This document shows, one piece after another, positions 9,065 to 17,650 of a stretch of 64,000 bases of DNA. The notes under the pieces were generated by a model. The model was not told where the DNA came from. It saw only the letters and a program-made list of their open reading frames with translations, and did no database searches. How positions within the stretch are numbered: the stretch's first letter is position 1; each line of letters begins with the position of its first letter. Location: positions 62,001 through 126,000 of the forward strand of contig NZ_JARBTM010000016.1 in NCBI RefSeq assembly GCF_029240175.1. Direction: 5' to 3'. The DNA comes from Anaerosolibacter sp. (GTDB lineage: Bacteria; Bacillota; Clostridia; Peptostreptococcales; Thermotaleaceae). The translations under genes and the position numbers were made by a program.

Positions 9065-10234
9065 CTAAAATATCTCCTTTAATCTTTCTGCCAATGCCCT
9101 TTCCATATACGGATCAATCTGCCAAAAGGCCTTAAACCTCTTATATTCTTCCACAGCATGGGCAGGAATCCTGCCTGTTTTTACTGCCCGAATCAATAAA
9201 TTTTTCGGTGTATGCTCCATATCAATAAACTCCAACATCTGGGTTGAATAACCCATGAGTTCCAACAGGTTTGCCCGCACGCTGTCTGTAATCAAGCTGG
9301 ATAATCTTTCTTTAATAATGCCGTGCTTTTCCATAGGTGCCATGATTTCATTGTGAATCTGGGGCAGAAGCTCATGCTGACAACAGGGTACCGATAATAT
9401 CACATCGGCATCCCATTCGATGGCTTTTACCAGAGCCGCATCGGTGGCAGTGTTGCAGGCGTGGAGACTCACCACCATATTTACCTTCTCTTTTCCCTGG
9501 AATTTTCCAATATCTCCAATAAGAAACTGTAAATCTTCATATCCCAATTCCTTTGCCACAGCATTACAGTGGTTGACCACATCCTTCTTCAGGTCTAAAC
9601 CAATGATATTTACCTTCAGCTTCCGTATATCAATCAAGTAATGGTACAACGCAAAGGTTAAATAAGACTTTCCACAGCCGAAATCAATAATATGAAGGGG
9701 CTCTTCCTTCCCTTCCAGGGCTGGCATCACATCCGCCACCATCTCCAAGAAGCGGTTGATTTGTCTGAACTTATCATACTTGTTTGCCAATACCTTTCCT
9801 TTTTCATTCATGACCCCCAGGCGAATAAGAAACGGATTGGGTGCATTGTCAGGGATAATATATTGCTTTTTCCGATTATGGGCCAATTCTGTCTGCTCCT
9901 TGGTCGCTTTCTTCTTTAAAATATTGGCCTTCATCTTCTTACTGATTAATATCTGGTAATCTGCTTCCATGGTATAGCATTGCCCTTGCTTGAAATAGTT
10001 CTCCAGAAGCTCCATAACCTTTGTTATCGTTTCCGTGGAACTAAGATTTTCATGGGTAACCTTCTTTTCATAATGGTATGTAAATTGATATCGCCGCTCA
10101 CCCTTGAGGATTACCGGACGGAGATTCACTTTTTGAAAACCTTCAGGATCCTTCTTTCGCACATTGCTAAGTACCATGTCGATGAGGATTTCATTTTCTA
10201 TGATTCGTTCCACTAGTTCCCGTACATTCTCCAT
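9065..10234 (-). CDS. SAM-dependent methyltransferase (Methyltransf_32 type)
   Basis: The 389-residue protein has a class I methyltransferase domain in its middle. The SAM-binding motif I is IIDFGCGKSYLTFAL (about residue 182), the acidic motif II is IIGLDLK, and motif IV is VVSLHACNTATDAAL. This pattern resembles the family that includes eukaryotic GSTCD-like proteins. The N-terminal 150 residues look like a separate substrate-binding region with basic stretches. RNA or protein methylation is possible, but the substrate is unknown. It is probably the first gene of the operon with diaminopropionate ammonia-lyase. Confidence 0.82.
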   Translation of the reverse strand: MENVRELVERIIENEILIDMVLSNVRKKDPEGFQKVNLRPVILKGERRYQFTYHYEKKVTHENLSSTETITKVMELLENYFKQGQCYTMEADYQILISKKMKANILKKKATKEQTELAHNRKKQYIIPDNAPNPFLIRLGVMNEKGKVLANKYDKFRQINRFLEMVADVMPALEGKEEPLHIIDFGCGKSYLTFALYHYLIDIRKLKVNIIGLDLKKDVVNHCNAVAKELGYEDLQFLIGDIGKFQGKEKVNMVVSLHACNTATDAALVKAIEWDADVILSVPCCQHELLPQIHNEIMAPMEKHGIIKERLSSLITDSVRANLLELMGYSTQMLEFIDMEHTPKNLLIRAVKTGRIPAHAVEEYKRFKAFWQIDPYMERALAERLKEIF

Positions 10235-10350
10235 TTTCCTGGCTCTTCCTTTCTCTTTGGTCTATTTACTATTATATATCATATTGCCATATTTAAACAT
10301 AAATGCTGTGAAATTAGGTATCTCATCATGAATGACATGATTGTAGGATA

Positions 10351-10660
10351 TTGCGTGGCAAAGCTACGCGAGGTTGAGGCTGAGGTTAAGGTTGTAGGGA
10401 ACAGATATATCTGTTCCGCTGTAGGGGTGATTCACGAATCGCTCGAAGACCCAAGATCCAACCTTTCTGTCATCCAGAACGTAGTGAAGGATCTGGGGTT
10501 AGGTCTTTGAGATGCTTCACTGCGCTCTGCATGATAGGGGTTATAGCATTATCATGAATGTTTGGTGCTCACGAAATAATTAGGCGAACACTGTTCGCCG
10601 CTACGCTTTTAACCTTAACCTCAACCTTAGCCTATGCGACATTTATGGCGCATCTTTCAT
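10351..10660. repeat. Composite palindromic repeat island A
   Basis: This 487-base gene-free interval holds a mosaic of modules. A small terminal hairpin (GCGTGGC/GCTACGC) and a purine-rich tail (GAGGTTGAGGCTGAGGTT) lie at the left; the reverse complement of that tail (AACCTTAACCTCAACCTTAG) and a second small hairpin lie at the right, near 10611-10660. Between them are three palindromes: GGAACAGATATATCTGTTCC after gtag (10397-10417), a gtaggggtgattcac hairpin (10421-10443) and GGCGAACACTGTTCGCC (10583-10599), plus a copy of the TCATCCAGAACGTAGTGAAG module (near 10470). The open frame inside it is not a credible gene. Confidence 0.8.
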
Positions 10661-10694
10661 CTAACGCGACCCTTTAATATGGTTTTGAAACATA

Positions 10695-10721
10695 AAAATG
10701 AACCCCCGAAGGAGCTCATTT
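10695..10721 (-). terminator. Probable terminator of the DUF2680 gene
   Basis: On the minus strand an imperfect hairpin (AAATGAGCTCC-TTCG-GGGGTTCATTT) is followed by a short T run directly after the stop codon. Confidence 0.5.
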
Positions 10722-11060
10722 CTACCAGCTGTTTGTTCTTGGTGCTGCGCCGTTAAATCCTCTCATCATTCCACCGCCAAAACCTCTGCCGCCTCTGCCA
10801 AATCCGCAGCCATTCGGGAAGTTGAAGCCATTCTCTTGATGATACTTTTCCATGGAATCAAATCTTTCCATGTAAAGCTTTCCTTGCTCCGCTGTGATTT
10901 CCTTTGCATCTACTGCTTTCTGTACTTGATCCTTTTTCCACTGGATCATTTCTGTGAACCATGCTGGTGTTTCTACAGCTGTATCAGCCTCAGCAAAAGC
11001 CACCAAACCTAACGATAACACCATCACTGCCACAATCGATACCATAAGTATTTTTTTCAT
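10722..11060 (-). CDS. Secreted DUF2680 (YckD-like) protein
   Basis: The 112-residue product starts with a signal peptide (MKKILMVSIVAVMVLSLGLVAFAEA, cleavage probably after the second Ala-x-Ala-like site near residue 22-24). The mature part carries the DUF2680 pattern: WFTEMIQWKKDQVQKAVD, then EITAEQGKLYMERFDSM. The C-terminus is glycine/arginine rich (GFGRGGRGFGGGMMRG), suggesting a flexible extracellular tail. The ATG at 11060 has AAAGGG 8 bases upstream; a GTG three codons earlier is less well placed. The function of this family is unknown. It is monocistronic as far as can be seen. Confidence 0.78.
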   Translation of the reverse strand: MKKILMVSIVAVMVLSLGLVAFAEADTAVETPAWFTEMIQWKKDQVQKAVDAKEITAEQGKLYMERFDSMEKYHQENGFNFPNGCGFGRGGRGFGGGMMRGFNGAAPRTNSW

Positions 11061-11164
11061 TTCCTTCACCCTTTCTTTATTTTATGACTTTATTATAAAA
11101 GCCAATTGTGAAGGAATTATGAAGGGAAATTTTTTTCTAAAATAATGTGTATATTTTGTTTCCA

Positions 11165-12607
11165 CTATATTCCCATGGAAATATATTTCGTTTCCAAAAA
11201 TGCCTCTAGTCCATGATGACCGCCTTCTCTTCCTAAGCCACTTTCCTTAAACCCTCCGAAGGGTGCTTGGGCTGTGGAAGGCAATCCATCATTTAAGCCT
11301 ACAATTCCATACTCTAGCTTTTCTGAAACACGAATCCCACGAGATAGAGACTCTGTAAACAAATAGGCTGCTAATCCATAATTTGTGTTGTTGGCTGCGC
11401 GAATGGCTTCTGCCTCATCCTTGAAGGTGACAATGGGCATAACAGGCCCGAAGGTTTCTTCTTTCATGATCAGCATATCCTCTGTCACATGGGAAAGAAC
11501 GGTGGGTTCAAAGAAATATCCCGCATCTTCTGCTTCGATATCATGATAACCCTTGCCCCCAGCTTCTATCTTCGCACCCTTCGCCACAGCATCCTCAATA
11601 TGCTCCCTTACCTTTTCATAGCCTTTTTTATCGATCAATGGTCCGATATTGACCCCTTCCTCTAGACCATATCCAACCTTATAATGCTTTAGCTTATCTC
11701 GCAGCTTCTCTACAAAGGTCGCAGCAATACTTTCCTGCACATAGAAGCGATTAGAAGCTACACATACCTGCCCACAATTTCTAAACTTTGATGCTGCCGC
11801 CCCTTCCACAGCTTTGTCAAGGTCTGCGTCATCAAAAACAATGAATGGTGCATGCCCGCCAAGCTCCATGGATACACGCTTCACCGTATCGGCAGATTGC
11901 TTCATCAGCACCTTTCCCACCTCTGTGGAACCTGTAAAAGTAATCTTTCTAACCCTTCCATCCTCCATGAATGCTTTCCCGATAGCACTGGCTGAGCCTG
12001 TGACAATATTTACAGTTCCCTTTGGGAAGCCGGCTTTCTCAAATAACTCAAATAGCTTCATGGCTGTCAGCGGTGTTTGGGTAGCTGGTTTCAATACCAC
12101 CGTGCACCCAGCTGCCAGGGCTGGTGCCAGCTTTCTGGTTACCATGGCCGCAGGGAAATTCCAAGGTGTAATGGCGGCTACTACGCCCACAGGCTGCTTT
12201 AGCACCATGATTCGTTTGTTTTCCTTCCATGCAGGGATGGTTTCTCCATAAATTCTTTTTGCCTCTTCTCCATACCATTCCACAAAGCTTGCAGCATAAA
12301 GGACCTCGCCCAATGCCTCTTGAAGAGGTTTCCCTTGCTCTAAGGTCATGATTCTTGCCAGGTCTTCCTTTTCCTCAATCATTAGATCGTATAATCTTTT
12401 TAAATAATTTCCCCGTTCATTGGCAGGTAAGACAGCCCATGGTTCAAAGGCTTCTACTGCTGCATCTATGGCTTGCTTTGCTTCTGTTTCTCCTCCATTT
12501 GGTACTGTCCCCACAATATCCCCTGTGCCTGGATTGATGACATCAATCTTATTTAGGCCCTCTATCTCCATCCATGTACCATTTATGTATAATCCATAGT
12601 CTTTCAT
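11165..12607 (-). CDS. gabD: NAD(P)-dependent succinate-semialdehyde dehydrogenase
   Basis: The 480-residue protein is a full-length aldehyde dehydrogenase. The catalytic glutamate lies in SMELGGHAPFIVFDDADL and the nucleophilic cysteine in NCGQVCVASNRFYV, with the cofactor loop FTGSTEVGKVL. The pattern GGHAPFIVFDDADLD and the C-terminal PFGGFKESGLGREGG match the GabD/SSADH subgroup, which oxidises succinate semialdehyde to succinate. AAGGAGG lies before the ATG. No 4-aminobutyrate transaminase is adjacent, so the physiological source of the aldehyde is open; glutarate semialdehyde is an alternative substrate. Confidence 0.88.
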   Translation of the reverse strand: MKDYGLYINGTWMEIEGLNKIDVINPGTGDIVGTVPNGGETEAKQAIDAAVEAFEPWAVLPANERGNYLKRLYDLMIEEKEDLARIMTLEQGKPLQEALGEVLYAASFVEWYGEEAKRIYGETIPAWKENKRIMVLKQPVGVVAAITPWNFPAAMVTRKLAPALAAGCTVVLKPATQTPLTAMKLFELFEKAGFPKGTVNIVTGSASAIGKAFMEDGRVRKITFTGSTEVGKVLMKQSADTVKRVSMELGGHAPFIVFDDADLDKAVEGAAASKFRNCGQVCVASNRFYVQESIAATFVEKLRDKLKHYKVGYGLEEGVNIGPLIDKKGYEKVREHIEDAVAKGAKIEAGGKGYHDIEAEDAGYFFEPTVLSHVTEDMLIMKEETFGPVMPIVTFKDEAEAIRAANNTNYGLAAYLFTESLSRGIRVSEKLEYGIVGLNDGLPSTAQAPFGGFKESGLGREGGHHGLEAFLETKYISMGI

Positions 12608-12792
12608 AAGCAGCCTCCTTCTTTTTGATATTTCTTCTATCCTTGATTATATCAAACCTTGCAATTTCTGTCTTGACTGAAAATCCAACTATATTTTTCA
12701 TCCTATTCTAAAAGAAACTTCTGTATTTTTGTTTTATTTCTTTTTCCAGCGGTATACATTTATATAAATATGTATGAAGGGAGTTCGGAAAC

Positions 12793-13287
12793 ATGAAAGG
12801 AAATTTTGATGCCTCAAAATTGCTTCAAACTTTGATATTACTAGAACAGACAGGGTACAGCTTCTACCTGGAAATCGCTTCTCAAATGGAGGACAGCAAA
12901 GCAAAGAACCTTTTTGTAAAGCTGGCCCAGGATGAGCAAAAGCACGAGCAAATCTATACAGACTTATTAACCAATCTTCAAAAAAACCAATCAACGGAAG
13001 TAGATGTAGAAGACGCAGAATATTTAGAGCTTCTCATCTCTACAAACTTCTTTGTTACCAACCCTGAGGAAATAGAAAAGGCTAAAAAATCCTATGCAAA
13101 AGAGGATGCTTTAGCCATTGCGGAGCAGCTTGAAAGAGATACCATTATCTTCTTGTATGAATTAATGCAGCTCAATGTGGATTTAGATGTAAAAGAAATT
13201 CAATTTGCCTTAGCAGAAGAAAAACGACATCTTAAGTCCATTCTTCAAAGAGAATTCGAATCCGCTATTCCTCTTCTAGGGTTATAG
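12793..13287 (+). CDS. Rubrerythrin-like ferritin-family diiron protein
   Basis: The 164-residue protein is a four-helix ferritin-like domain. The predicted iron ligands are Glu18 (LLEQTGYSFY), Glu48 and His51 (DEQKHEQIY), and in the second half the ERD and EEKRH motifs. It lacks the rubredoxin zinc/iron ribbon of classical rubrerythrin, so electrons must come from a separate protein. Such proteins reduce hydrogen peroxide or store iron in anaerobes. AAGGGAG lies 9 bases before the ATG. It is followed by a strong terminator hairpin. Confidence 0.82.
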   Translation: MKGNFDASKLLQTLILLEQTGYSFYLEIASQMEDSKAKNLFVKLAQDEQKHEQIYTDLLTNLQKNQSTEVDVEDAEYLELLISTNFFVTNPEEIEKAKKSYAKEDALAIAEQLERDTIIFLYELMQLNVDLDVKEIQFALAEEKRHLKSILQREFESAIPLLGL

Positions 13288-13326
13288 TATCTACATAAAT
13301 GCTTCAGATCAAGACCGAGAAAAATT

Positions 13327-13440
13327 GTAGGGGCAGGGTTATCCTGCCCCTTTTTTACATCATTCACCAAATACCAGCTGGTTTGCCTTTGTGGCCTATG
13401 GGCGGGGAAACCCGCGCCCCTACGCACCTTAACCTCAATC
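13327..13440. repeat. Palindromic repeat island E, including a terminator
   Basis: Two inverted gtaggg modules face each other. The first (GTAGGGGCAGG-gttat-CCTGCCCC, 13328-13350) is followed by TTTTTT and can terminate the rubrerythrin-like gene. The second (GGGCGGGGAAACCCGCGCCC then CTAC, 13399-13422) is inverted. It ends in the pyrimidine-rich tail ACCTTAACCTCAATCTTAC next to the GGDEF gene stop codon. Confidence 0.75.
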
Positions 13441-13445
13441 TTACT

Positions 13446-15191
13446 TTATATCTCTACGCCACATACCCGATTGCGTCCTTGGTCTTTCGCATGGTATAAT
13501 TCCCGATCAGCGGCCTCGATCAGTTCATAGATGCTGCTTTCCTTTGACGGAACTACATTGGCTACTCCCATGCTAATGGTAATATTCCGTCCCGCATGGG
13601 ACTGAGGATGATTAATCTCTAAGTTTTCAATGGCTTCCCGCATTTGCTCCGCAATCACAATGCTTCCTGCATAATCAGTGTTCGGCAAAATAATGGCGAA
13701 CTCTTCACCGCCATGTCTCCCGATAAAGTCCGAAGAACGCTTCAATGTATTGGTTAAGGTCTTTGCCACATCTCGCAGGCAATCATCACCCATGGGATGT
13801 CCAAAATAATCATTGAAATTTTTAAAATGATCCACATCCACAAATATCAAAGATAAGGGTACGCCCTCCCGCAAACACCGATTCCATTCCTTTTCTAAGG
13901 TATTGTTAAAACTCCTTCGGTTCGGTATCCCTGTTAACTCATCAACAAAGGACATCCGCTCCAGTTCTTTATTCACCTGCTCTAAACGTTCCTGCAGCTC
14001 TTTTCTTTTTAAAATTTCTTTTTGTAATTCCTTATTGATGGCTTCTAATTGTTCTGCTTTGCTTTCAATGTCTTCATTCTTCTGCTTCAACTCAATATTT
14101 TTTAAAAGATTAATCTCCGATTCTTTCTGAATTTTATCCACCTGATATTCTATGGTTAAAATCTTCAATTTTTCCTCAAGATTATCTGTGATAACCTTCT
14201 TCTCCATATCACGGTATATTTTATAGTGGTATAGGGCCTGGGCCAAATCCCCTCGTTCCTCATGATACTGAGCCAAATATGCATGTACCGTATAGATCTT
14301 CTTATTGGCAGTCGCTTCTTCTGCCATCGTTAGCGCCTTTTGAAGAAAATCAAGGCCTTCTTCATATCGTCCTTCTTTTGCATAGTAGCTTCCTAAATTC
14401 AATAAAACATCCACCTGATAAAACTTATTCTCATACTTTCTTAATATATTCAGACTCTGAAGATAATACTCCAGTGCGATCTCCTTTTGTCCAAGCTTCT
14501 CATAGACTTGTCCAATGGTGTTCAGCACTTCCCCTTTGCTGATATGATCACCGATTTTCTCACTGATTTTCAGGCTCTCTTCATAGCTATTTAAAGCATT
14601 TTCATTTTGTCCAAGGCTGTTGTAGATATGACCGATATTCATACGGATGACAGCCACATTGTAGATCTTATTAATTTTCTCGCTAATTACAAGGGCTTTA
14701 TTATAATTCTCCAATGCTTCTGAGTATTTTTCCAACTCTCGGTAGATTTCTCCGATATTATTCAATGTACTAGCCTGCAGCTCCTCATTTTGAATCTCCT
14801 GAGCAAATCTCAAGCTTTCTCCAAAGTACTCCAATGCCTGCTCATATCGACTAAAATAAAAATAGTTTATTCCCACAAGGTTTAATGCCCGCATCTCACC
14901 TTCCCGATCTCCAAGTTCTCGAAAAATAGTCATGGCATCCAATGCATTTATCATACAACCATCATAATTGGACAAACTCCGGTTTGCATAGCTCATCATC
15001 AAAAGACTTCTGGCTATGCCCCACGTATAGTTTCTTTTCTTCGCCAAAGCATAGGCCTGTTCTGCCAATGCCAAGGCCCTCTTTGGGTTTCTGATATTGA
15101 TCTCCTTGGAAACATTGTTTAGCCGATCTACTTTTTCTTCATTCTCCGCAGTACATATCCCCGCTTCTATCTCACTTAAGTTAGAAGTCAT
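13446..15191 (-). CDS. TPR-repeat diguanylate cyclase (GGDEF)
   Basis: The 581-residue protein has a long array of tetratricopeptide repeats (about residues 25-345, repeated A..Y..AL..Y..AL units), a coiled coil (about 350-415) and a C-terminal GGDEF domain. The active site is GGEEF in GRHGGEEFAIILP and the substrate loop is DVDHFKNFNDYFGH, so it should make cyclic di-GMP. There is no membrane segment; the TPR array is the likely sensor or partner-binding part. The ATG at 15191 follows AGGGGG; the TTG at 15242 has no ribosome site. A stand-alone PilZ protein in this window is a possible effector. Confidence 0.93.
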   Translation of the reverse strand: MTSNLSEIEAGICTAENEEKVDRLNNVSKEINIRNPKRALALAEQAYALAKKRNYTWGIARSLLMMSYANRSLSNYDGCMINALDAMTIFRELGDREGEMRALNLVGINYFYFSRYEQALEYFGESLRFAQEIQNEELQASTLNNIGEIYRELEKYSEALENYNKALVISEKINKIYNVAVIRMNIGHIYNSLGQNENALNSYEESLKISEKIGDHISKGEVLNTIGQVYEKLGQKEIALEYYLQSLNILRKYENKFYQVDVLLNLGSYYAKEGRYEEGLDFLQKALTMAEEATANKKIYTVHAYLAQYHEERGDLAQALYHYKIYRDMEKKVITDNLEEKLKILTIEYQVDKIQKESEINLLKNIELKQKNEDIESKAEQLEAINKELQKEILKRKELQERLEQVNKELERMSFVDELTGIPNRRSFNNTLEKEWNRCLREGVPLSLIFVDVDHFKNFNDYFGHPMGDDCLRDVAKTLTNTLKRSSDFIGRHGGEEFAIILPNTDYAGSIVIAEQMREAIENLEINHPQSHAGRNITISMGVANVVPSKESSIYELIEAADRELYHAKDQGRNRVCGVEI

Positions 15192-15324
15192 CCTATTTTC
15201 CCCCTGTGTACTTAAAATTACCCCGTATCCTAAATATGACAATCCATTAATAGTATATTACATAAAACATGATTTGAAAATTCCAAAAATATAATTTCTG
15301 TAATTGAGCCTTTGTTCTATACCA

Positions 15325-16551
15325 TCATTTCATGGTGCCGATTTGTTTTATCTCAGCCTTGAAATTGACGATGGGCTCTACTTGCTTAAAGAGTTCCTCC
15401 CAGTTGCCCTCGATTTCAGCCCAATATCTAGGGTCATACTTTCTCATAATTCTGTTGAAGTGAAAGATATCTGCTCCAAATTCCTTTTGAACATATTTTA
15501 TAGTACTTGTCATCCTTCTTTTCATATCTACCTCTACTTTTTTCTCTACCACCTCAATAAAAGATTTGTCGAGGGCAACATCATGATGTCCTTGGAATTT
15601 TTCTGACATGTTAAGGGTAGCTTCAGCATCTATTTTCATTTTGATGCCATCGTCCTCTATGATTGGCGTTACCTTAGTCTTTGCTTTTATTACTTCTAGA
15701 CTTACAAGTCCTCCTCCCTCCTTATCCTCTGGCATATTGACTACTACTAACCCTCCCTTTACTGAATCCCTAATCCACTTTAAGCTGATGGTATCAATTT
15801 CTCCTAACCATCCCACCATCTTATCTCCCTTGAAAACAGCACTCCCCGCATCTTTGATTTCATCTTTCGAGGAGGTGACTCTCGGGAGTACAAAGTCCGT
15901 TTTTGTATGTATGCTTTTTGAAACCTCCCCTAAATCTGTCACATGCAAAATTCTGGAGGTTTTTTCTGCATTCATAGGTAATCTTCCTAAATAAACACTG
16001 GGAAAATCAGAAATTCTTGGCTGTACATCTAATATGTACTTTGCTTCATGGGGTGTAATGAAAATTCTTGTTCTTCTTCTCATCTCATGGTCCCTAAAAA
16101 ACATATCTAGAATCTGACTTAACCCCTCTTTGGCCACATCTTCATTAATAATAATAGCCTGTAAATGTTCATAATAAGGTGGATAATCGAGACGAGTGGA
16201 AAATTCTCTATTGACCTCCATAAAACTGTTTCCTCGTATGGTCAAGTCCCAGGTTACTTCTTCCCCACTACCACCGCCGCTTCCAGCACCCGATGGTTGA
16301 TTTCTGGCATTGGCGAGGATAGGTACTTGTATGGTATAGCTATATTTAGGTTGTCCTTTTTGAACTGGCATTTCTTCCATATCTCTTTCACTTAAATATT
16401 CGTCCATTGACTCCTGTCCTTTTGGAAGCGGTGATGCTTTGTCTATGGCTATTCCTAAAACATAACCCCTCTCTTGTATTTCCTGATTGTCCCAGCATCC
16501 TGTAAGAAAATATACTGCCATAAGTAATAAAATAAGCTTCTTATTTTTCAC
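15325..16551 (-). CDS. gerAC: Spore germination lipoprotein, Ger(x)C family
   Basis: The 408-residue protein is the C subunit of a nutrient germinant receptor. It has a lipoprotein signal with lipobox LTGC (Cys19), the family start WDNQEIQERGYVLGIAIDKA, and the conserved C-terminal domain (about residues 220-400, ending in GADIFHFNRIMRKYDPRYW). It should be lipid-anchored on the inner spore membrane. The start overlaps the end of the B-subunit gene by 11 bases, as expected for a translationally coupled operon in the order A-B-C. Confidence 0.94.
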   Translation of the reverse strand: MKNKKLILLLMAVYFLTGCWDNQEIQERGYVLGIAIDKASPLPKGQESMDEYLSERDMEEMPVQKGQPKYSYTIQVPILANARNQPSGAGSGGGSGEEVTWDLTIRGNSFMEVNREFSTRLDYPPYYEHLQAIIINEDVAKEGLSQILDMFFRDHEMRRRTRIFITPHEAKYILDVQPRISDFPSVYLGRLPMNAEKTSRILHVTDLGEVSKSIHTKTDFVLPRVTSSKDEIKDAGSAVFKGDKMVGWLGEIDTISLKWIRDSVKGGLVVVNMPEDKEGGGLVSLEVIKAKTKVTPIIEDDGIKMKIDAEATLNMSEKFQGHHDVALDKSFIEVVEKKVEVDMKRRMTSTIKYVQKEFGADIFHFNRIMRKYDPRYWAEIEGNWEELFKQVEPIVNFKAEIKQIGTMK

Positions 16552-17650
16552 CTTTTTTCTTCCTTTCCTTTAGAAGGGTAATCATGACAATTGCTGGTAT
16601 AAAGCCAAGTATCAACACTCTACCAAGGATCTGAATGTACTCTCTATATATCTGCTGCTCAATTACATCCTTAGGGAGAAATGCAAATGCAGCCAATACA
16701 ATAATTTGCACATAACGACTGAATCGATCCTTTAGGGTACCTGCTTTTGTTTTAAAGAGTGCCCGGGTATTTAGATAGCTGGAATAAAATGATAATACCA
16801 ATAGCATAAATACGATAATGATCCACATGGTAATAAGAAGACTTTCTACCCTTTCAAACAATTGAACCTCAACCTGGATAGATTTGATCAATGTAATGGT
16901 TGGATATAATAGCCATGCCATTTCGTCATCTCCAAAAACAAGCACACATAGAAATACAATGGCTGCATATACGATGATAGGAATACCTACGCCCACAACA
17001 ATCCACTTTTTTACGCTTTGAGGTTCTTTAAAATAAGGCATGATATATGTAAGGATGGTAAATCCATAAAATGCGTCCAGAGCTGGAATAGTACCTTTTA
17101 TGATAGGCATAACACCTAACCCAAATGGGTTGATAAGGTTTGTTTTGTCTATCTTTGTGATGGGCAATAACAACAGGATAGATATCAGTAACACTAGGAC
17201 TGGAAGTAGTATATTGATTAAGGTGGATATGGACTTCAGACCATTGTCAAAGGCATAAAAGGATACACCTATCATAATAATCACGATGGCATAAAAAGGC
17301 GTCTCTGGTAGGAGGTACAATTTTAATGTATCTCCAAACAATCGGAGTCCCATCCCAGCTGCTCCCAGTATATGTATGCTTATGGCAAATATCCCCAATG
17401 TCCCGATATATTTTCCAAAGGTAATCAAAACAATTTCTGAACCATTTTTTCCAGGGTACTTGATACCAAACCAATACATCATAAAAGATAGAATCAATGT
17501 GATAAAACCAGCCATCAAAACTGAAACCCATGATCCCAAGTCCATCCTTGCTGCCAATATTCTAGGCAAGGTCAGTATCCGTACACCAAAAATAGACATA
17601 ATCAAAAATGTTGCCATGTCTATACTGCTCAGTTCAAATTTATTTTTCAT
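16541..17650 (-). CDS. gerAB: Spore germination protein, GerAB-type permease subunit
   Basis: The 369-residue protein has about ten membrane helices and belongs to the APC-like endospore germination permease family, the part of the receptor thought to bind the germinant. The start MKNKFELSSIDMATFLIMS is chosen because GGGGAG lies 7 bases before its ATG. Conserved family features include ILTLPRILAARMDLGSWVS and the PFYAI region. It overlaps the A-subunit stop codon by 11 bases and is overlapped by the C-subunit start. Confidence 0.93.
   Translation of the reverse strand: MKNKFELSSIDMATFLIMSIFGVRILTLPRILAARMDLGSWVSVLMAGFITLILSFMMYWFGIKYPGKNGSEIVLITFGKYIGTLGIFAISIHILGAAGMGLRLFGDTLKLYLLPETPFYAIVIIMIGVSFYAFDNGLKSISTLINILLPVLVLLISILLLLPITKIDKTNLINPFGLGVMPIIKGTIPALDAFYGFTILTYIMPYFKEPQSVKKWIVVGVGIPIIVYAAIVFLCVLVFGDDEMAWLLYPTITLIKSIQVEVQLFERVESLLITMWIIIVFMLLVLSFYSSYLNTRALFKTKAGTLKDRFSRYVQIIVLAAFAFLPKDVIEQQIYREYIQILGRVLILGFIPAIVMITLLKERKKKGEK

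Noticed and set aside
10328-10510. Open frame of 60 codons in the gap after the methyltransferase
   Set aside because: It lies wholly inside repeat island A, has no ribosome site, and its sequence is made of palindromic modules.
11814-12251. Plus-strand frame of 145 codons within gabD
   Set aside because: It is antisense to a well-conserved dehydrogenase and has no features of its own.
15097-15294. TTG start at 15242 for the GGDEF protein
   Set aside because: There is no ribosome site before it; the ATG at 15191 follows AGGGGG.
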